Of a DNA stretch of 64,000 bases, positions 22,090 to 32,624 are shown one piece after another. The position numbers were made by a program, and so were the translations under genes. Source of the stretch: Gnetum montanum. Its lineage: Eukaryota; Streptophyta; Gnetopsida; Gnetales; Gnetaceae. The stretch is taken from contig MNCI01037564.1 in the NCBI GenBank assembly GCA_015680685.1, positions 63,084-127,083 of the forward strand. The letters run 5' to 3'. Each line of letters starts with the position of its first letter. The first letter of the stretch is position 1. A model generated the notes under the pieces. It did not search any database. It had not been told where the DNA came from and was given only the letters and a program-made list of their open reading frames with translations.

Positions 22090-23670
22090 TGTAGCAACTG
22101 AAAATGTCAGCGACTAGAAAACACTGAGGGGTCGACAGTCATGAACCATCTCAACCCTATATTCGTGGAAGGGCCGTGCTGGGTGAAGCAGATACAGGAC
22201 ACCTTGAATGGTCTGGTCGATCAGATAGGAACTTAGTTGGCATCTATATAGCCTTTTGCAACGTGTAGTTTGAAAACAAAAATGAAAGTGCTAAGTAATG
22301 CTTAAATGCAAATGAAATAGAGAATAGGGTAAAATACAGAAATAGTAGGAAACAAAGTAAAATGCACTACTCTAAAGCTAGAAGTTTGCTCTGTCAAGAT
22401 GGATATGGTCAGTTGCATAGTGTTGAGGAGTGTAGAGATCCCGAGAGTAACCAAGATTTGTAGAGCAAAATGGTTGTATGCTTGGGCATGGACTCAGGAG
22501 CTAACAATGAAAAAATTCTACCAAGGTGGTAGAAAGGGGACATAACAAGATGTCAACTAAGAATGCTAACTATTTGTAGTGTCAAACAAAAAGCTTATAG
22601 TGCTCAAGGTCATAATGGTAACTTGCTTCTTTGTTACAAACTCTAAAAGGCCAACTAAAAGATAGTCCAACCCTTTGATCATTGCTCATCGAGGTATTTA
22701 TAGGGATAAAGGCACATGAAAGGGGTGGTTTGGATGCCATGTGCCTTGGGCCCATGTTGACTTGTCTGCACTGCACGTGCCATGCATGACCATTGGGCCT
22801 ACATGTCTATTGTAATGCGAGCCTACAATGCTATAACTATCAGCCTGCCAAACCATAATTTCACCGTCAGCATCTAGAAACATGTTCCAATGGTTCAATT
22901 AGGTGAAGTACATTGATGTCGCACAACCACCTGTCATTCTTCATTGTGCTTCATAGCATAGCATTTTTGACATAGCATAGCATCTTGTTGTATGTTCCGC
23001 TACATGTGTATTACATACTTGCTACACTATGCTACGCTACGTAGCATAGTAACTAGCCTTAGTCATAAAAACATAGCCAATCTGTGAACTTTGCTTCCTG
23101 CACTATGAAACTTGCAAACTTGCTGATCTTGCCCTTTGAGTTACCTTCTGTCACCTTCCCAAAATTTCTATGCTTCACTATGCCATGTAGCTCAGCGTAG
23201 CATAGTAGCAGACATGGTTTGCCGCTTCGTGAAAGAAAGACATTGTTGAAGGACTTGTAGTCAGGTGAGAGGACCAACTGTGTATCTTTTGCTATGTTGT
23301 GCTATGCTGCATAGCATAATATGGTGTAGCACATCATTTTGCAATCATTTTTGAAGCTTGCTATGCTACATAGTAAGACATAGCATGGCATAGCAAACTT
23401 CATGACTTAGAAAACTTACTAAACTATTTCACACATCCTGAGCACTACTATTAACTCCGTGCATTGCTTCTGAGTAGGCTGTCGACTAGGTAAATGACTT
23501 AGGTGGACAGGCAGGATGATCCATGGAGCTTGTTTACACCTAAAGTAGAAAACTTGCCAAACTGGTCAACTTGAATTTAGAGTGTTCTCCTCCCAAAGAA
23601 CTATCGTAGGGCTACGCGAATTGCAAGGCCTAGTGAAGTAAGCATGCCTTCAAATTTTTGGGGTGTTTTA
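22090..23670 (-). repeat. 5' LTR of E2
   Basis: This 1581-bp copy pairs with 5735-7296. The outer edge reads TAAAAC on the - strand where the other copy has TGAAAC, so the terminal TG is mutated. The inner edge CTACA is conserved. It contains the same crowded CTACGTAGCATAG words at 22950-23400. Confidence 0.85.
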
Positions 23671-23675
23671 AACCA
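23671..23675. repeat. Target-site duplication of E2, right copy
   Basis: AACCA, identical to 5730-5734. Confidence 0.85.
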
Positions 23676-24518
23676 TGGCTTGGATAATTTCTTGTGGTCC
23701 TATACCACCCATCCCCCATTATCATGCAAGACCAAGAGCTCCACAAACCTTCATAGGTATCCTACAAAGAACATGAAGTGGATGTGGGACCTCACCTAGA
23801 GGTTGAACAATAGCCAAGAGATCTCTGTATGTAAGCTAGTGGCTATGTACATAGTCCAATTAAACCTTGTACCCTCTAGTAGCACATCCTTTATCACCTA
23901 TGCTTGTTCCACCCCAAGGATCTTTCCTTAGGAGAGAAAATTTGGAAAAGCATAAGAATGGAACAGAGGGTAGAGCTCTCACACCTTAGGCACAAGCCTT
24001 ATTAACAATCATTGGGCCATTAGTAGGAATGAAAAAGATGTCGGTAAAGAAGGCCTCGTTGGGGTCCAACACTACCATCATGTCGTGCACTTGGGTGACA
24101 AATTACCTGAGATCATTGCTAAAAGATCTGATGATGGTGACCATTTCAACCACCAAGATACTTGAGCTAAGGGCCAAAAATAGGTCCATCAACCCTGCAT
24201 GCTTGAGCCAAGCTATTAGTGCATCTAGAGCTTTATGGCATAGCCAGTATTGCATACCCTCCACATTTCCATACCTCATATGAGGGTGGCCTCTATGTAG
24301 TCTATAGTGATCACCATCACCTTACCTAAGGTAACCACTGCTACAACAAAGGTAAAGCAATGTTAGCATCATGAAACAATAAACTAACAAGCATACATGA
24401 GCAACTACAGAAGCCAAAACATAGACACATACAAGGCACAAATGGGGTTCAAGATAGGGGTGATGCTGTAAGCATCTCCTCTATGGTGATCTCACTGGTA
24501 GCCCACTCCTCATCCAAC
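23676..24518 (-). pseudogene. Family X copy 2, middle segment
   Basis: On the - strand the blocks GWLDEEWATSEI (about 24515-24480), an intron ending TTTGTTGTAG (about 24345), then MQYWLCHKALDALIAW, GLMDLFLAL, FVTQVHDMMVVLDP, YAFPNFLSQGKILGVEQA (with TAG for one Gln), VIKDVLLEGTRFNWTMYIA and HIHFMFFVGYL align in the same order with copy 1 (GWLDEKWVEPF, SQCWLNGMA, MDLFLALYL, YPIFCASAFP, VLGIEQA, HYAFYIASLKCF). Several frameshifts and stops. It is bounded on both sides by target duplications of E2 and E3. Confidence 0.6.
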
Positions 24519-24523
24519 CAACC
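24519..24523. repeat. Target-site duplication of E3, left copy
   Basis: CAACC directly before the LTR start at 24524. The same five bases follow the other LTR at 36671-36675. Confidence 0.9.
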
Positions 24524-27492
24524 TGTTGGTGACTGTTTGGGACGCGACCGCCAACGAGTGTCCTCGAACAGGATTTAGGTGCCTGCTGGTCTCTGGTAAC
24601 ACCAAGGCCCAGATACCTTCAAATAAACTCAGTAGTTAATGTGAGTATGTGTATGTGCTGTTGCGGCGTGCGGTTGTGAGAAATGTAATGATTGTGTTGT
24701 ATGTAAACTACAAATGACTTACTTTAAAGAGATTCAGCCAACTTTGCCAAGTACTGTGAGTTCTTGAAAATTTCCTATTTTGTTCAACTGCCTAGTCTAC
24801 GCGGTCCTTATAATACCTACTTGTAACAAATAAAATTTTGCAAAAACATTTGAGCACAACTCCGCAATCTACTCCTAATTTTCCCCAGAGAAAGAGATAG
24901 TTCCACAAGAAAACTAGAAATAGAGCAAGATTCGATGGAAATAAGCAGAAAAGAAAAGAAAGCAGATTTGTGTAGACCTCAAATATTTAAACAAGGTAAA
25001 ATGACACGAGTAAACACTTCGCAATAAAGCTATCCCAAATTCAATATCTACGAATTGTTCAAACTTCCAAGGCTCAAACAAGCAATATCTTCAAGACAAT
25101 CCTATTATGCTACCAAAAATTGCTGCGTAAACTACCACGTACGAGACTCCATTTTGACTAGATAATAGATGTCAACGATTGCATTCAAACAGAACCTTTA
25201 AAAGACTTGACAATTTCTGATTGAAATACCACGAGAATTCACTTTAAAGATAAAAAGAAGCTATTCTGGTCCCATCAAAATACCAAAGATTTTCTGAACC
25301 CTCTCGACTACTGAATTGTTCAACGGCGTGACTACAAACAGAGGCTCTCTTACAACAATCCCAATAGCAGTTCCCACACGTTGCACAATAACGAAATTTA
25401 CTACTAAAATGCTCTTAAGGCTTTTAAACACAAGCGCTTCTATGGCAAAATTTTAATAGAAATTTCTATCGGGCAACAAGAACAATAAGAGCAATCTAAA
25501 AATCCCAAAATTACTTGCCAAGGATGATACTATCTCAACCACTAGCTGAACAATTTAAACAAAACAAGAAATGAAATGCATAACTCACAGGACCATGACA
25601 AAGAGGCTGAAATATTTTCTTTAGCAAGCCATCTTACAAGCCATCTTCTTTACAAATATTCCAAGTATGATGTGTGAGACCCTATGTTATGATCCCCTGT
25701 TTCCACCTCCTTCCCCCCTGAAGCCTTTTTATAGGGTTCCAAGGTAGGTAGGGAAGTTACATATTTAAAAATATCTCACCTAACTTCTCTCCCAAGTAAC
25801 TTGGCCAACCAATTAGGAAATTACTTGCCCAACAAGTTAGGAGGTTACTTGCCCAACAAGTTAGGTAAGTTACAACAATATTGGGTGGTTTCAACCACAA
25901 AAGAGATAAGGAAGTTGACAAGTGGCCTTGGTAGTTAAAATACAATCTTAAAGATACATAGGGATACAAGCTATAATACTCCATACATATATATCCCTTT
26001 GATTTTGCTTCTTCCAAATGAGATGTCAAGTCTTCTAAGTGATGTATAGGTAACTTGCAATTTCCAAATATCCCAAAAATATCTCAAAAATATCTCTCCT
26101 AAATTTTCTCTCAAGTAACCTGACTAACCAATTAGAAGATTACTTTCCCAACAAGCTAGGAGAAAGTTACAACAATTTTAGATAGTTATGAAAAGAAAAT
26201 CTGCAACTGACAAGTGTTTACATCATATATGATATTGGGTAAATATGCTCAAGAATTTGGTCTTTGAATATAATTTTAATATATAGGTAAGTATCCAACA
26301 TTTATATTCAATAATTATCTTTGAGGCTTACATTTCATTTTTTTTAAGAAATATAATCGGTTATAAAATTAACTTTATGGAATGGAAAATATGTTAACTT
26401 TATGGGATGGAAAATATGTTTCAAATGTAAATGGTTTTGTAACGCGGTTAATCACGTTGCTTTGATGGCTTCTTCTATGTGCAACTTTCTCCTGCGATTT
26501 GTGTTGTTTCTCTCCACCGAACTGCTCCATTCATTATTTTGCTGCCACCGCTCTGCCTTGGATTGGCCTAAGGTCATGATTGCTGCCGTCATTGGTTTGT
26601 TGCTGATGTCGCTGGAACCCTACCGCTACTCTGCTACCGCCATCTCCACGTCTTCCGCATCCTCCATGGCTGGGTGTCATCTATTGAACCCCCACAAACA
26701 CGATTACAGTTGGAAAAGCTTCTACGTGCAGTTCAACATCGGTTACTAATTTACTCATATTAATGGTGAAATGACTTGAATCTGTGAACCCTAGGCAATG
26801 GTGTCTTGCCCCTATTCGTGGACATTGTCCAAGTCTGGTGCATTTGTATTTTTGTTTTGTAGTTTTTGCTGGTAACCGTCCAGAATCGCAGGCATAGGCG
26901 TAGGCATGGCAACCGGCTGCATTCTAACCCTGATTCATTCGTCTTCAATAGTCTCTGTCCAGGAAATTAGGCTCACTATGAAAATAGAACAAAGAAACCC
27001 TTCGTGGCAAGTGTTTGACAAAATTCCAAAAGGAATATGAAGTGATTTCTGGCGTTTTCTTGGCAAAATTTTAGCGGCAAGCAGCACTGCGTTTTTGTTG
27101 CCATATTGATACTGCATTTTTTTTTTAAATTTTTGCTTAACCCTGTCTATGAAAGTATTCAGTAACTGTTTCTTCTTAACACAGAACCTATTTTCTCTAT
27201 TCTTTGGCTTCTGTGAAAGCAGGACCAACATCATTCTTGGATAATATTCATCCTTGATATATTTGTGTGGCCAAGCCCTGTATATTCCATGTCTGCCACC
27301 GTTACTGAACCAATCTAAGTTTGGTTGAATGTAATATGCTGATATATTACATTCTTTTCCCCATGTAAGGTTAAATTAAATATGTTTTTTATCACCATAA
27401 AACTCATCCGAATTTTAACACCTATTTTATTTTTATTCTTCTTAAGTAAACTGAAACTCCTGCTCCATGTAGTGGCTGAAAATGTTCCAACA
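24524..27492 (-). repeat. 3' LTR of E3
   Basis: It pairs base for base with 33703-36670 apart from scattered substitutions and small indels. Perfect 6-bp inverted termini TGTTGG/CCAACA. Open frames inside are treated with the other LTR copy. Confidence 0.9.
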
Positions 27493-27509
27493 TCTCTGCC
27501 CCCTTTAAA
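27493..27509 (-). other. Polypurine tract of E3
   Basis: On the - strand TTTAAAGGGGGCAGAGA ends at the 3' LTR start. It differs from the AACAAAGAGGGGCCAA tract of E1, E2 and E4. Confidence 0.75.
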
Positions 27510-27835
27510 ACTTAAATAAACTTATGCAGCCTCATTCCCAAAACATCTTGAAATTTTCATTGAATTTTTACATTCAAGAAGAAATATTTTTTGAGGAAAA
27601 TTCCCATTTAACTTAAGGTGAGATGGGACCAAAACCTCATCCCTAGGAGAAAATCAAACTGTACATAACATCTATACATTATCAAGTCCTTTAATGGACT
27701 ATTCTTGGGGTGGGAACTGAATTGTGAGGGTTACCCTAGTGGGAATCCTCATCTCCTTCACCTCTTCATAGGAGATTTCTGATGTGATGTAGGTGGTTTT
27801 ATTGTCTTTTTGTTTGGTGGAGCTCTCACCTTGAT

Positions 27836-28211
27836 CTAGTGAAGCTTTCTCTTCAACCTTTTCCTCATTTTCTTGTTTGGAAGAGCTCTTTTGTCATTTT
27901 TCATTGACTTCTTCATTTTCCTCTTGAGAGGCCAAAGCTTCTCCCCATCCCCATGATGACTCTCCATAAGTTGGTGGTTCTTCTTCTTTCTCTTCTTCTT
28001 TGGAGCAATCTTGATATCGCCCCCAAACATTGGACTCAAAATCCAAACCCCAAGTGAGAAAAGAAAATTCATCGAATAGCCAGGCCATAAAAGGGCATTC
28101 CTTTGGAGCTCCACAAGATCTAGCCTTTAGATAAGCCTTCAATACATGTTCAGGGCAACATCCCATCACATATGGAATAAAAGGCTTTTTCATTGCTCTC
28201 TCAAACTCCAT
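27836..28211 (-). CDS. Small post-pol open frame of E3, unknown function
   Basis: An open frame of 105 codons starts at 28211 and ends at 27894. A second frame overlapping it by about 220 bases runs 28114-27836, so a shift may have broken one longer protein. The first half reads PYVMGCCPEHVLKAYLKARS and WLFDEFSFLTWGLDF. The second half is very acidic (KEEEKEEE, EENEEVNEK), with a basic tail in the other frame (KKMRKRLKRK). It lies in sense orientation between integrase and the polypurine tract. I recognise no family. It may be an extra element gene, or chance. Confidence 0.4.
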
Positions 28212-28580
28212 TAGCTCTCCCTAACCTTCACTACCAAACTTGAATTGAAAGATGATGAAATCTTAAGCAATCTAACCCTCCTTTTATAGGTGCTAAGAAT
28301 TTTAACTTCCATCCAAGTGTCTTCAACCAAGCTTCCTTCTTTCTAGGCATTCAAACCATTTGTCACAATCCTCACTAAGTGGTGGATGAGTCACCTTCCC
28401 CACTTGTCAAACTTGTAGAATTCCACTTGTTTCATTTGTAGGCTTCCACTTGCCCCATTTGAAGGAAAGATAATGTTTCAAATATAAATAAAGCATAATT
28501 AAATATAATAATGGACACTATAATCCTAGTAATATTTACATAATACTATATACATATATTATTTTTGTGTAATGACATCT

Positions 28581-31019
28581 TCAAGTTGTATGCAATTGTC
28601 CCAAATAATGTTTTATATGCAAAACATTATATGGAAATTGCAATTCCATGCCATCCAAGGTTGATAATTTGTAAGTATCCTCTGACAATTGCTTTATAAT
28701 TTGAAAGGGACCAATCCATGTCGGTGTAAACTTATTTGGTTTCTTCATATTCCATAACAGGACAAGGTCCCCTATCTTGAAAGTTCTTTTCAAAGCCTTT
28801 CTATCAAACCATCTTTTGACTTGAGAGGTATTTCGTAACAAATTATCCCTTGCTTTATCTACTTCAGCTTCTCTTTTAATAAGCAAAGTCATGAAACTTC
28901 TATCTTTATCAGTCCTTTCACTATATCTTTGTACAAATTCAGAAGCTGAGCTTATAATCTTGTTTGTGATTCTTGCTGGCAAACCATAGACTAAATTATA
29001 TGGTGATGTCCCAATAGCCTTCTTGAATCTGATTCGATCTGAGCATAATGTGGATTGCAAATAATTGATCCAATTTCCTAGATTCCCATCCATTGATTTC
29101 TTGATATAAGCGATAAGCTTTTTATTGGCGGATTCCGATAGACCATTTCCTTGAGGATAATAATTTGATGAGGAAAATAAGAAAACAGATCTTTCAGATG
29201 CCCATCTCATAAACTCTTTGGATTTGAAGGTGGGTCCATTTTCTAACACTAATACTTCGGGTACACCAAATCTACTTAGAATGTGGTTGTCTAGAAACTT
29301 AATCACGTCTGATGCTGAACTTCCTCTTAGAGCTTTTGCTTCAGACCATTTAGTAAAATAATTAGTAGCTGTGAGAATAAACTTGTGTCCAGCTCTTGAA
29401 GGAGTAATTGTACCAATAAAATCCAAACCCCATTGCTGAAATGGTCTATCCGCAACTACTGGTTTTAAAGGGGCTCTAGCCCTTTTAAACTTAGTCCCAT
29501 GAACTTGACATTTATAGTATTTTTGAATCTTTGTACTAATGTCTTGATACAAGAAAGGCCAGTAATATCCATATCGAAGTATATGTTGCATAGTTGACTT
29601 AGGAGATTCATAAAATAAATTCAAATGATCATGGAATTGTTCCAAAATGAAACTAATTTGATCATTATGGACACATTCCAATAAAACTTCCCGAAAATTC
29701 TTTTGATATAACATACCATCTTTAACAACAAATCTTCGTGCTCTTTTGAAGAAAGATCTCTTTTGACTTGCAGTTAAATTATTTGAGATTTTCCTGATAG
29801 TAAGAAATTTGAGAATATCATCGTACCAATTCTCTTCATGTGTGTCGAATGTATAAACTTCACTCTCTCTAGTCATTAACTTGGCTAGTCCCATTCCCTT
29901 AATTGTCTTGCATATTTCCAATGAAAATCTGAAACTTTGCAACTTAATAAGCCATTTTCCTCTTTTCAATCCAATCTCATTTTGGGATAGGAATCGCTTG
30001 ACTGCAGGTTCAATTAGCATAATGTGAACTAATGAACTCTCCAAATAATATTTAAAATGCTGAAGTGCCTTGATGACTGCGAAAGCTTGTTTCTCTAAGT
30101 CTGAATAATTTAACTCTGAACCTTTCAACTGATACCCAAAAAATCCAATTGGTTCATCTTGACCTTCACTATCCTTTTGTGTAAGAACGGCAGCGATAGA
30201 ATCATTTGAAGCAAAAGAGTATAACCAAAAATCTTCTTTAAGTTTAGGCTTTATCAAATATGGAGCCTCTTGTATAGCCTTTTTGATTTCTGATAAAGCT
30301 CTCTCTGATTCTGATGTTTTCTCTACTTGGACATCCTTTTTTAGCATATGCATCAAAGGTTTGGTAATTTCAGTAAACCCGGGGATGAACTTTTTCACAA
30401 AGTTTATCTTCCCAAAGAAAGATCTAAGAGATTTCTTACTTGTGGGATGCTCAATATTCTGTACTGCTTGAATTCGGGAATTGTCTATGGCAATCCCTTC
30501 TTGACATATCACATGGCCTAATAAACTTCCAGATTTAACCCCGAAGATACACTTCTTAGGATTTAATGAAATACCAAACTCACGACATCTGTCGAAAACT
30601 TGCTGGAGATGATTAATATGATCTTCTTTTTTCTTTGAGAATATTGTAATATCATCCAAATAAACCACCACGAATTTGCCTAATAAATCCTTAAATGCTA
30701 AATCCATTGCTCTTTGAAAAGTAGCTCCAGCATTTGACAATCCAAATGGCATTCTTTGGTAAGCAAAAGTTCCCCATTTGGTGATAAATGATGTTTTGTA
30801 TCTATCATTCTTATCTACCACGATTTGATTATAACCTGAGAAACCATCTAAGAAAGAATATACTTGACAACCTGAGACTTTAATCAGCATCTCATCAATT
30901 CTTGGAAGTGGATACTTATCCTTTTTTGAGGCATCATTCAGATTTCTAAAGTCTACACAAAGCCTTATATCACCATTTTTCTTTCTCACTGGAACAAGGT
31001 TAGCAAGCCATGTTGAATA
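28581..31019 (-). CDS. pol: E3 pol, second part: RT, degenerate RNase H, integrase
   Basis: The 802-codon frame begins inside RT (first Met at 30989; the true frame continues upstream to the TGA at 31020-31022). RT: VRKKNGDIRLCVDFRNLN, FLDGFSGYNQI, MPFGLSNAGATFQRAM, VVYLDDITIFS (Y-L-D-D intact), LNPKKCIFGV. RT-linked RNase H: the usual DAS reads FASNDS and the usual TDH reads LIEP, so acidic positions are lost. Integrase: zinc-binding remnant ending CQVH instead of CxxC, core GLDFIGTI, then LENG in place of xDNG, and GLSESANKKL with Glu. C-terminus WIGPFQII, HIKHYLGQL. It would copy and integrate the element. As read, integrase is probably inactive. Confidence 0.9.
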   Translation of the reverse strand, partial: YSTWLANLVPVRKKNGDIRLCVDFRNLNDASKKDKYPLPRIDEMLIKVSGCQVYSFLDGFSGYNQIVVDKNDRYKTSFITKWGTFAYQRMPFGLSNAGATFQRAMDLAFKDLLGKFVVVYLDDITIFSKKKEDHINHLQQVFDRCREFGISLNPKKCIFGVKSGSLLGHVICQEGIAIDNSRIQAVQNIEHPTSKKSLRSFFGKINFVKKFIPGFTEITKPLMHMLKKDVQVEKTSESERALSEIKKAIQEAPYLIKPKLKEDFWLYSFASNDSIAAVLTQKDSEGQDEPIGFFGYQLKGSELNYSDLEKQAFAVIKALQHFKYYLESSLVHIMLIEPAVKRFLSQNEIGLKRGKWLIKLQSFRFSLEICKTIKGMGLAKLMTRESEVYTFDTHEENWYDDILKFLTIRKISNNLTASQKRSFFKRARRFVVKDGMLYQKNFREVLLECVHNDQISFILEQFHDHLNLFYESPKSTMQHILRYGYYWPFLYQDISTKIQKYYKCQVHGTKFKRARAPLKPVVADRPFQQWGLDFIGTITPSRAGHKFILTATNYFTKWSEAKALRGSSASDVIKFLDNHILSRFGVPEVLVLENGPTFKSKEFMRWASERSVFLFSSSNYYPQGNGLSESANKKLIAYIKKSMDGNLGNWINYLQSTLCSDRIRFKKAIGTSPYNLVYGLPARITNKIISSASEFVQRYSERTDKDRSFMTLLIKREAEVDKARDNLLRNTSQVKRWFDRKALKRTFKIGDLVLLWNMKKPNKFTPTWIGPFQIIKQLSEDTYKLSTLDGMELQFPYNVLHIKHYLGQLHTT

Positions 31020-32570
31020 TCATACTGGATATATGATTCGTGCTTGTAACAACTTCTTGATTTCGGCTTCCATAGCTGGTTCAAATGATGGATTAAATTT
31101 CCTTTGTTTTTGCTTGACTATTTTACAACCTTCTATTAAAGGAATTTTATGTGTCATCACATCTTGTCTAAAAGCTTTAAGATCATCATAAGACCAAGCA
31201 AAATTGTCCAAATTATTTCTTAGACATGTTAACAAGTTTTGCTTGAAACTCGAATCTCTTTCCTTTGTAACATTCAACATCTTTGGCATCTTGTCTAATC
31301 CAAAATTCACTACCTCGAAAGCTTGACTATCTGGGTTTTGTATATCCTTTCCAGTAAGTAAATTTTTCTTGAACTCATGTTCCAAGTCAATCATCCTTTT
31401 TGGAATGAAATTAGCTTTGGAATTTGATGACGTTTCAGGTATCACTTGACCCTCAAATTCTTGTTTGTTTTTCATAAATCTTAGTACTTGATCATCATCT
31501 TCAAATACTTGTAAATGTCTTATATTATCTGGTACTGATGGCTGATGTTCTTCTTCAATCATGACATCTTTGTAACTTTCTAATATTTGCATATCCAATG
31601 TTGAAGCTGCCTTTGCCAAATCATCTGCTATAAGATTCTCTGCTCTGTTTATATGCTCTATTTGGCAATGTTGAAACTGATCTAACATCTTACAAGCAAG
31701 TTGCTTATAAGGTCTTAAGAATGAGCTCTTTACGACACAGTTACCCTTTACTTGTTCACAGACTAATCTTGAGTCTCCTTTTATAGTGATTTCTTTGATC
31801 TTTTTGTCTAGAGCTATTCTCATACCAATACATAAAGCTTCATACTCAGCCTTGTTGTTAGTACAAGGGAAAGATAGATGAATTGCTTTGAGAATTTCAG
31901 GTGAATCATTCTTGAATATAACTATTCCAACTCCTGCACCTTTTGAATTACATGAACCATCAAAGTATAACTCCCATTTATCCTCTTGCTTTGATTGTTC
32001 TTTTTCAGGACTATAACTTTCTTGGAGTGTACAAATTTTGTTTTCAACACCTCCTTTTTCAACCATTTTACTTCTTCCATTTGAAGTAATGTTATCAATC
32101 ATCATAGGTTCACTATAGATGTATATCTGATTTGGTTCTCCTTTCCAAGGTAACCACATGTGAGAATAATCTGTTGATATGTAACCTGAGAAATTCTTGC
32201 TCCAACTTCTACTCAATAAGAGACTATGTGAATCTGGTATGTCTACCATTTGAATAGTTACTCTACTTCTGATATGGGGTTTAGAGGAAATTTCCAATAG
32301 AAAATTTGGCAATTGACCCACAATCTTCACTCTACTTTTATCCACCTGAACAATCTTTTTATTTGACCTTTCAGGAGTCAAACCAAGTTTCTTACATATA
32401 GACAATGGCATTATAGTAGATGTGGCTCCAGAATCAATCAAACAATTGTGTAAGTACTTATCCTTTAATTTCATTATCAAAAGAAAAGGAGGAGCTTCCT
32501 TATCATGTGAAGTCTTTAATTTCTCATCATTACTGGATACGTAACTTTACTCTGATTCTCTAGCTCTCCT
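31020..32570 (-). CDS. pol: E3 pol, first part: protease and archaeal-type RNase H
   Basis: The frame opens upstream of the first Met at 32480 and ends with TGA at 31020-31022. Protease: CLIDSGATSTIMPLSICKKL with D-S-G intact, then LLLSRSWSKNF. After a linker of about 70 residues comes a full aRH: KWELYFDGSCNSKGAGVGIV, NNKAEYEALCIGMRIAL, IKGDSRLVCEQVKG and NLIADDLAKAAS, with all four acidic motifs (FDG, AEYE, GDS, ADDLA) present. The rest (EVVNFGLDKM, FAWSYDDLKAFRQDV, FNPSFEPAMEAEI, LLQARIIYPV) is the usual peptide before RT. The TGA fits CGA (Arg) to TGA decay, or a readthrough stop. In E2 and E4 aRH lies after RT, so this order is unusual within the window. Confidence 0.9.
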
Positions 32571-32624
32571 TTTGCCTTTAATGAACTCTAACGCCTTTCG
32601 TTGATGATCTCCTATTTGAAGCAA

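Larger units (their letters stand above)
5735..23670 (-). mobile_element. E2: complete but decayed Tat-type LTR retrotransposon
   Basis: Both LTRs (22090-23670 and 5735-7296), both AACCA target duplications, primer site, gag, protease, RT, RNH, aRH, integrase, post-pol repeats and polypurine tract are present in the right order on the - strand. A foreign block with family X copy 1 (12193 to about 17500) interrupts it between protease and RT. A hand comparison of about 150 LTR bases gives roughly 22 differences, so E2 is clearly older than E3. All its frames carry stops and shifts. It inserted into family X copy 2, whose frame reads on across the insertion point when one AACCA is removed. Confidence 0.85.

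Noticed and set aside
26402-26749. 115-codon + strand frame in the E3 LTR
   Set aside because: Antisense to the element. The other LTR keeps only part of it (35681-35929), and no family is recognisable.
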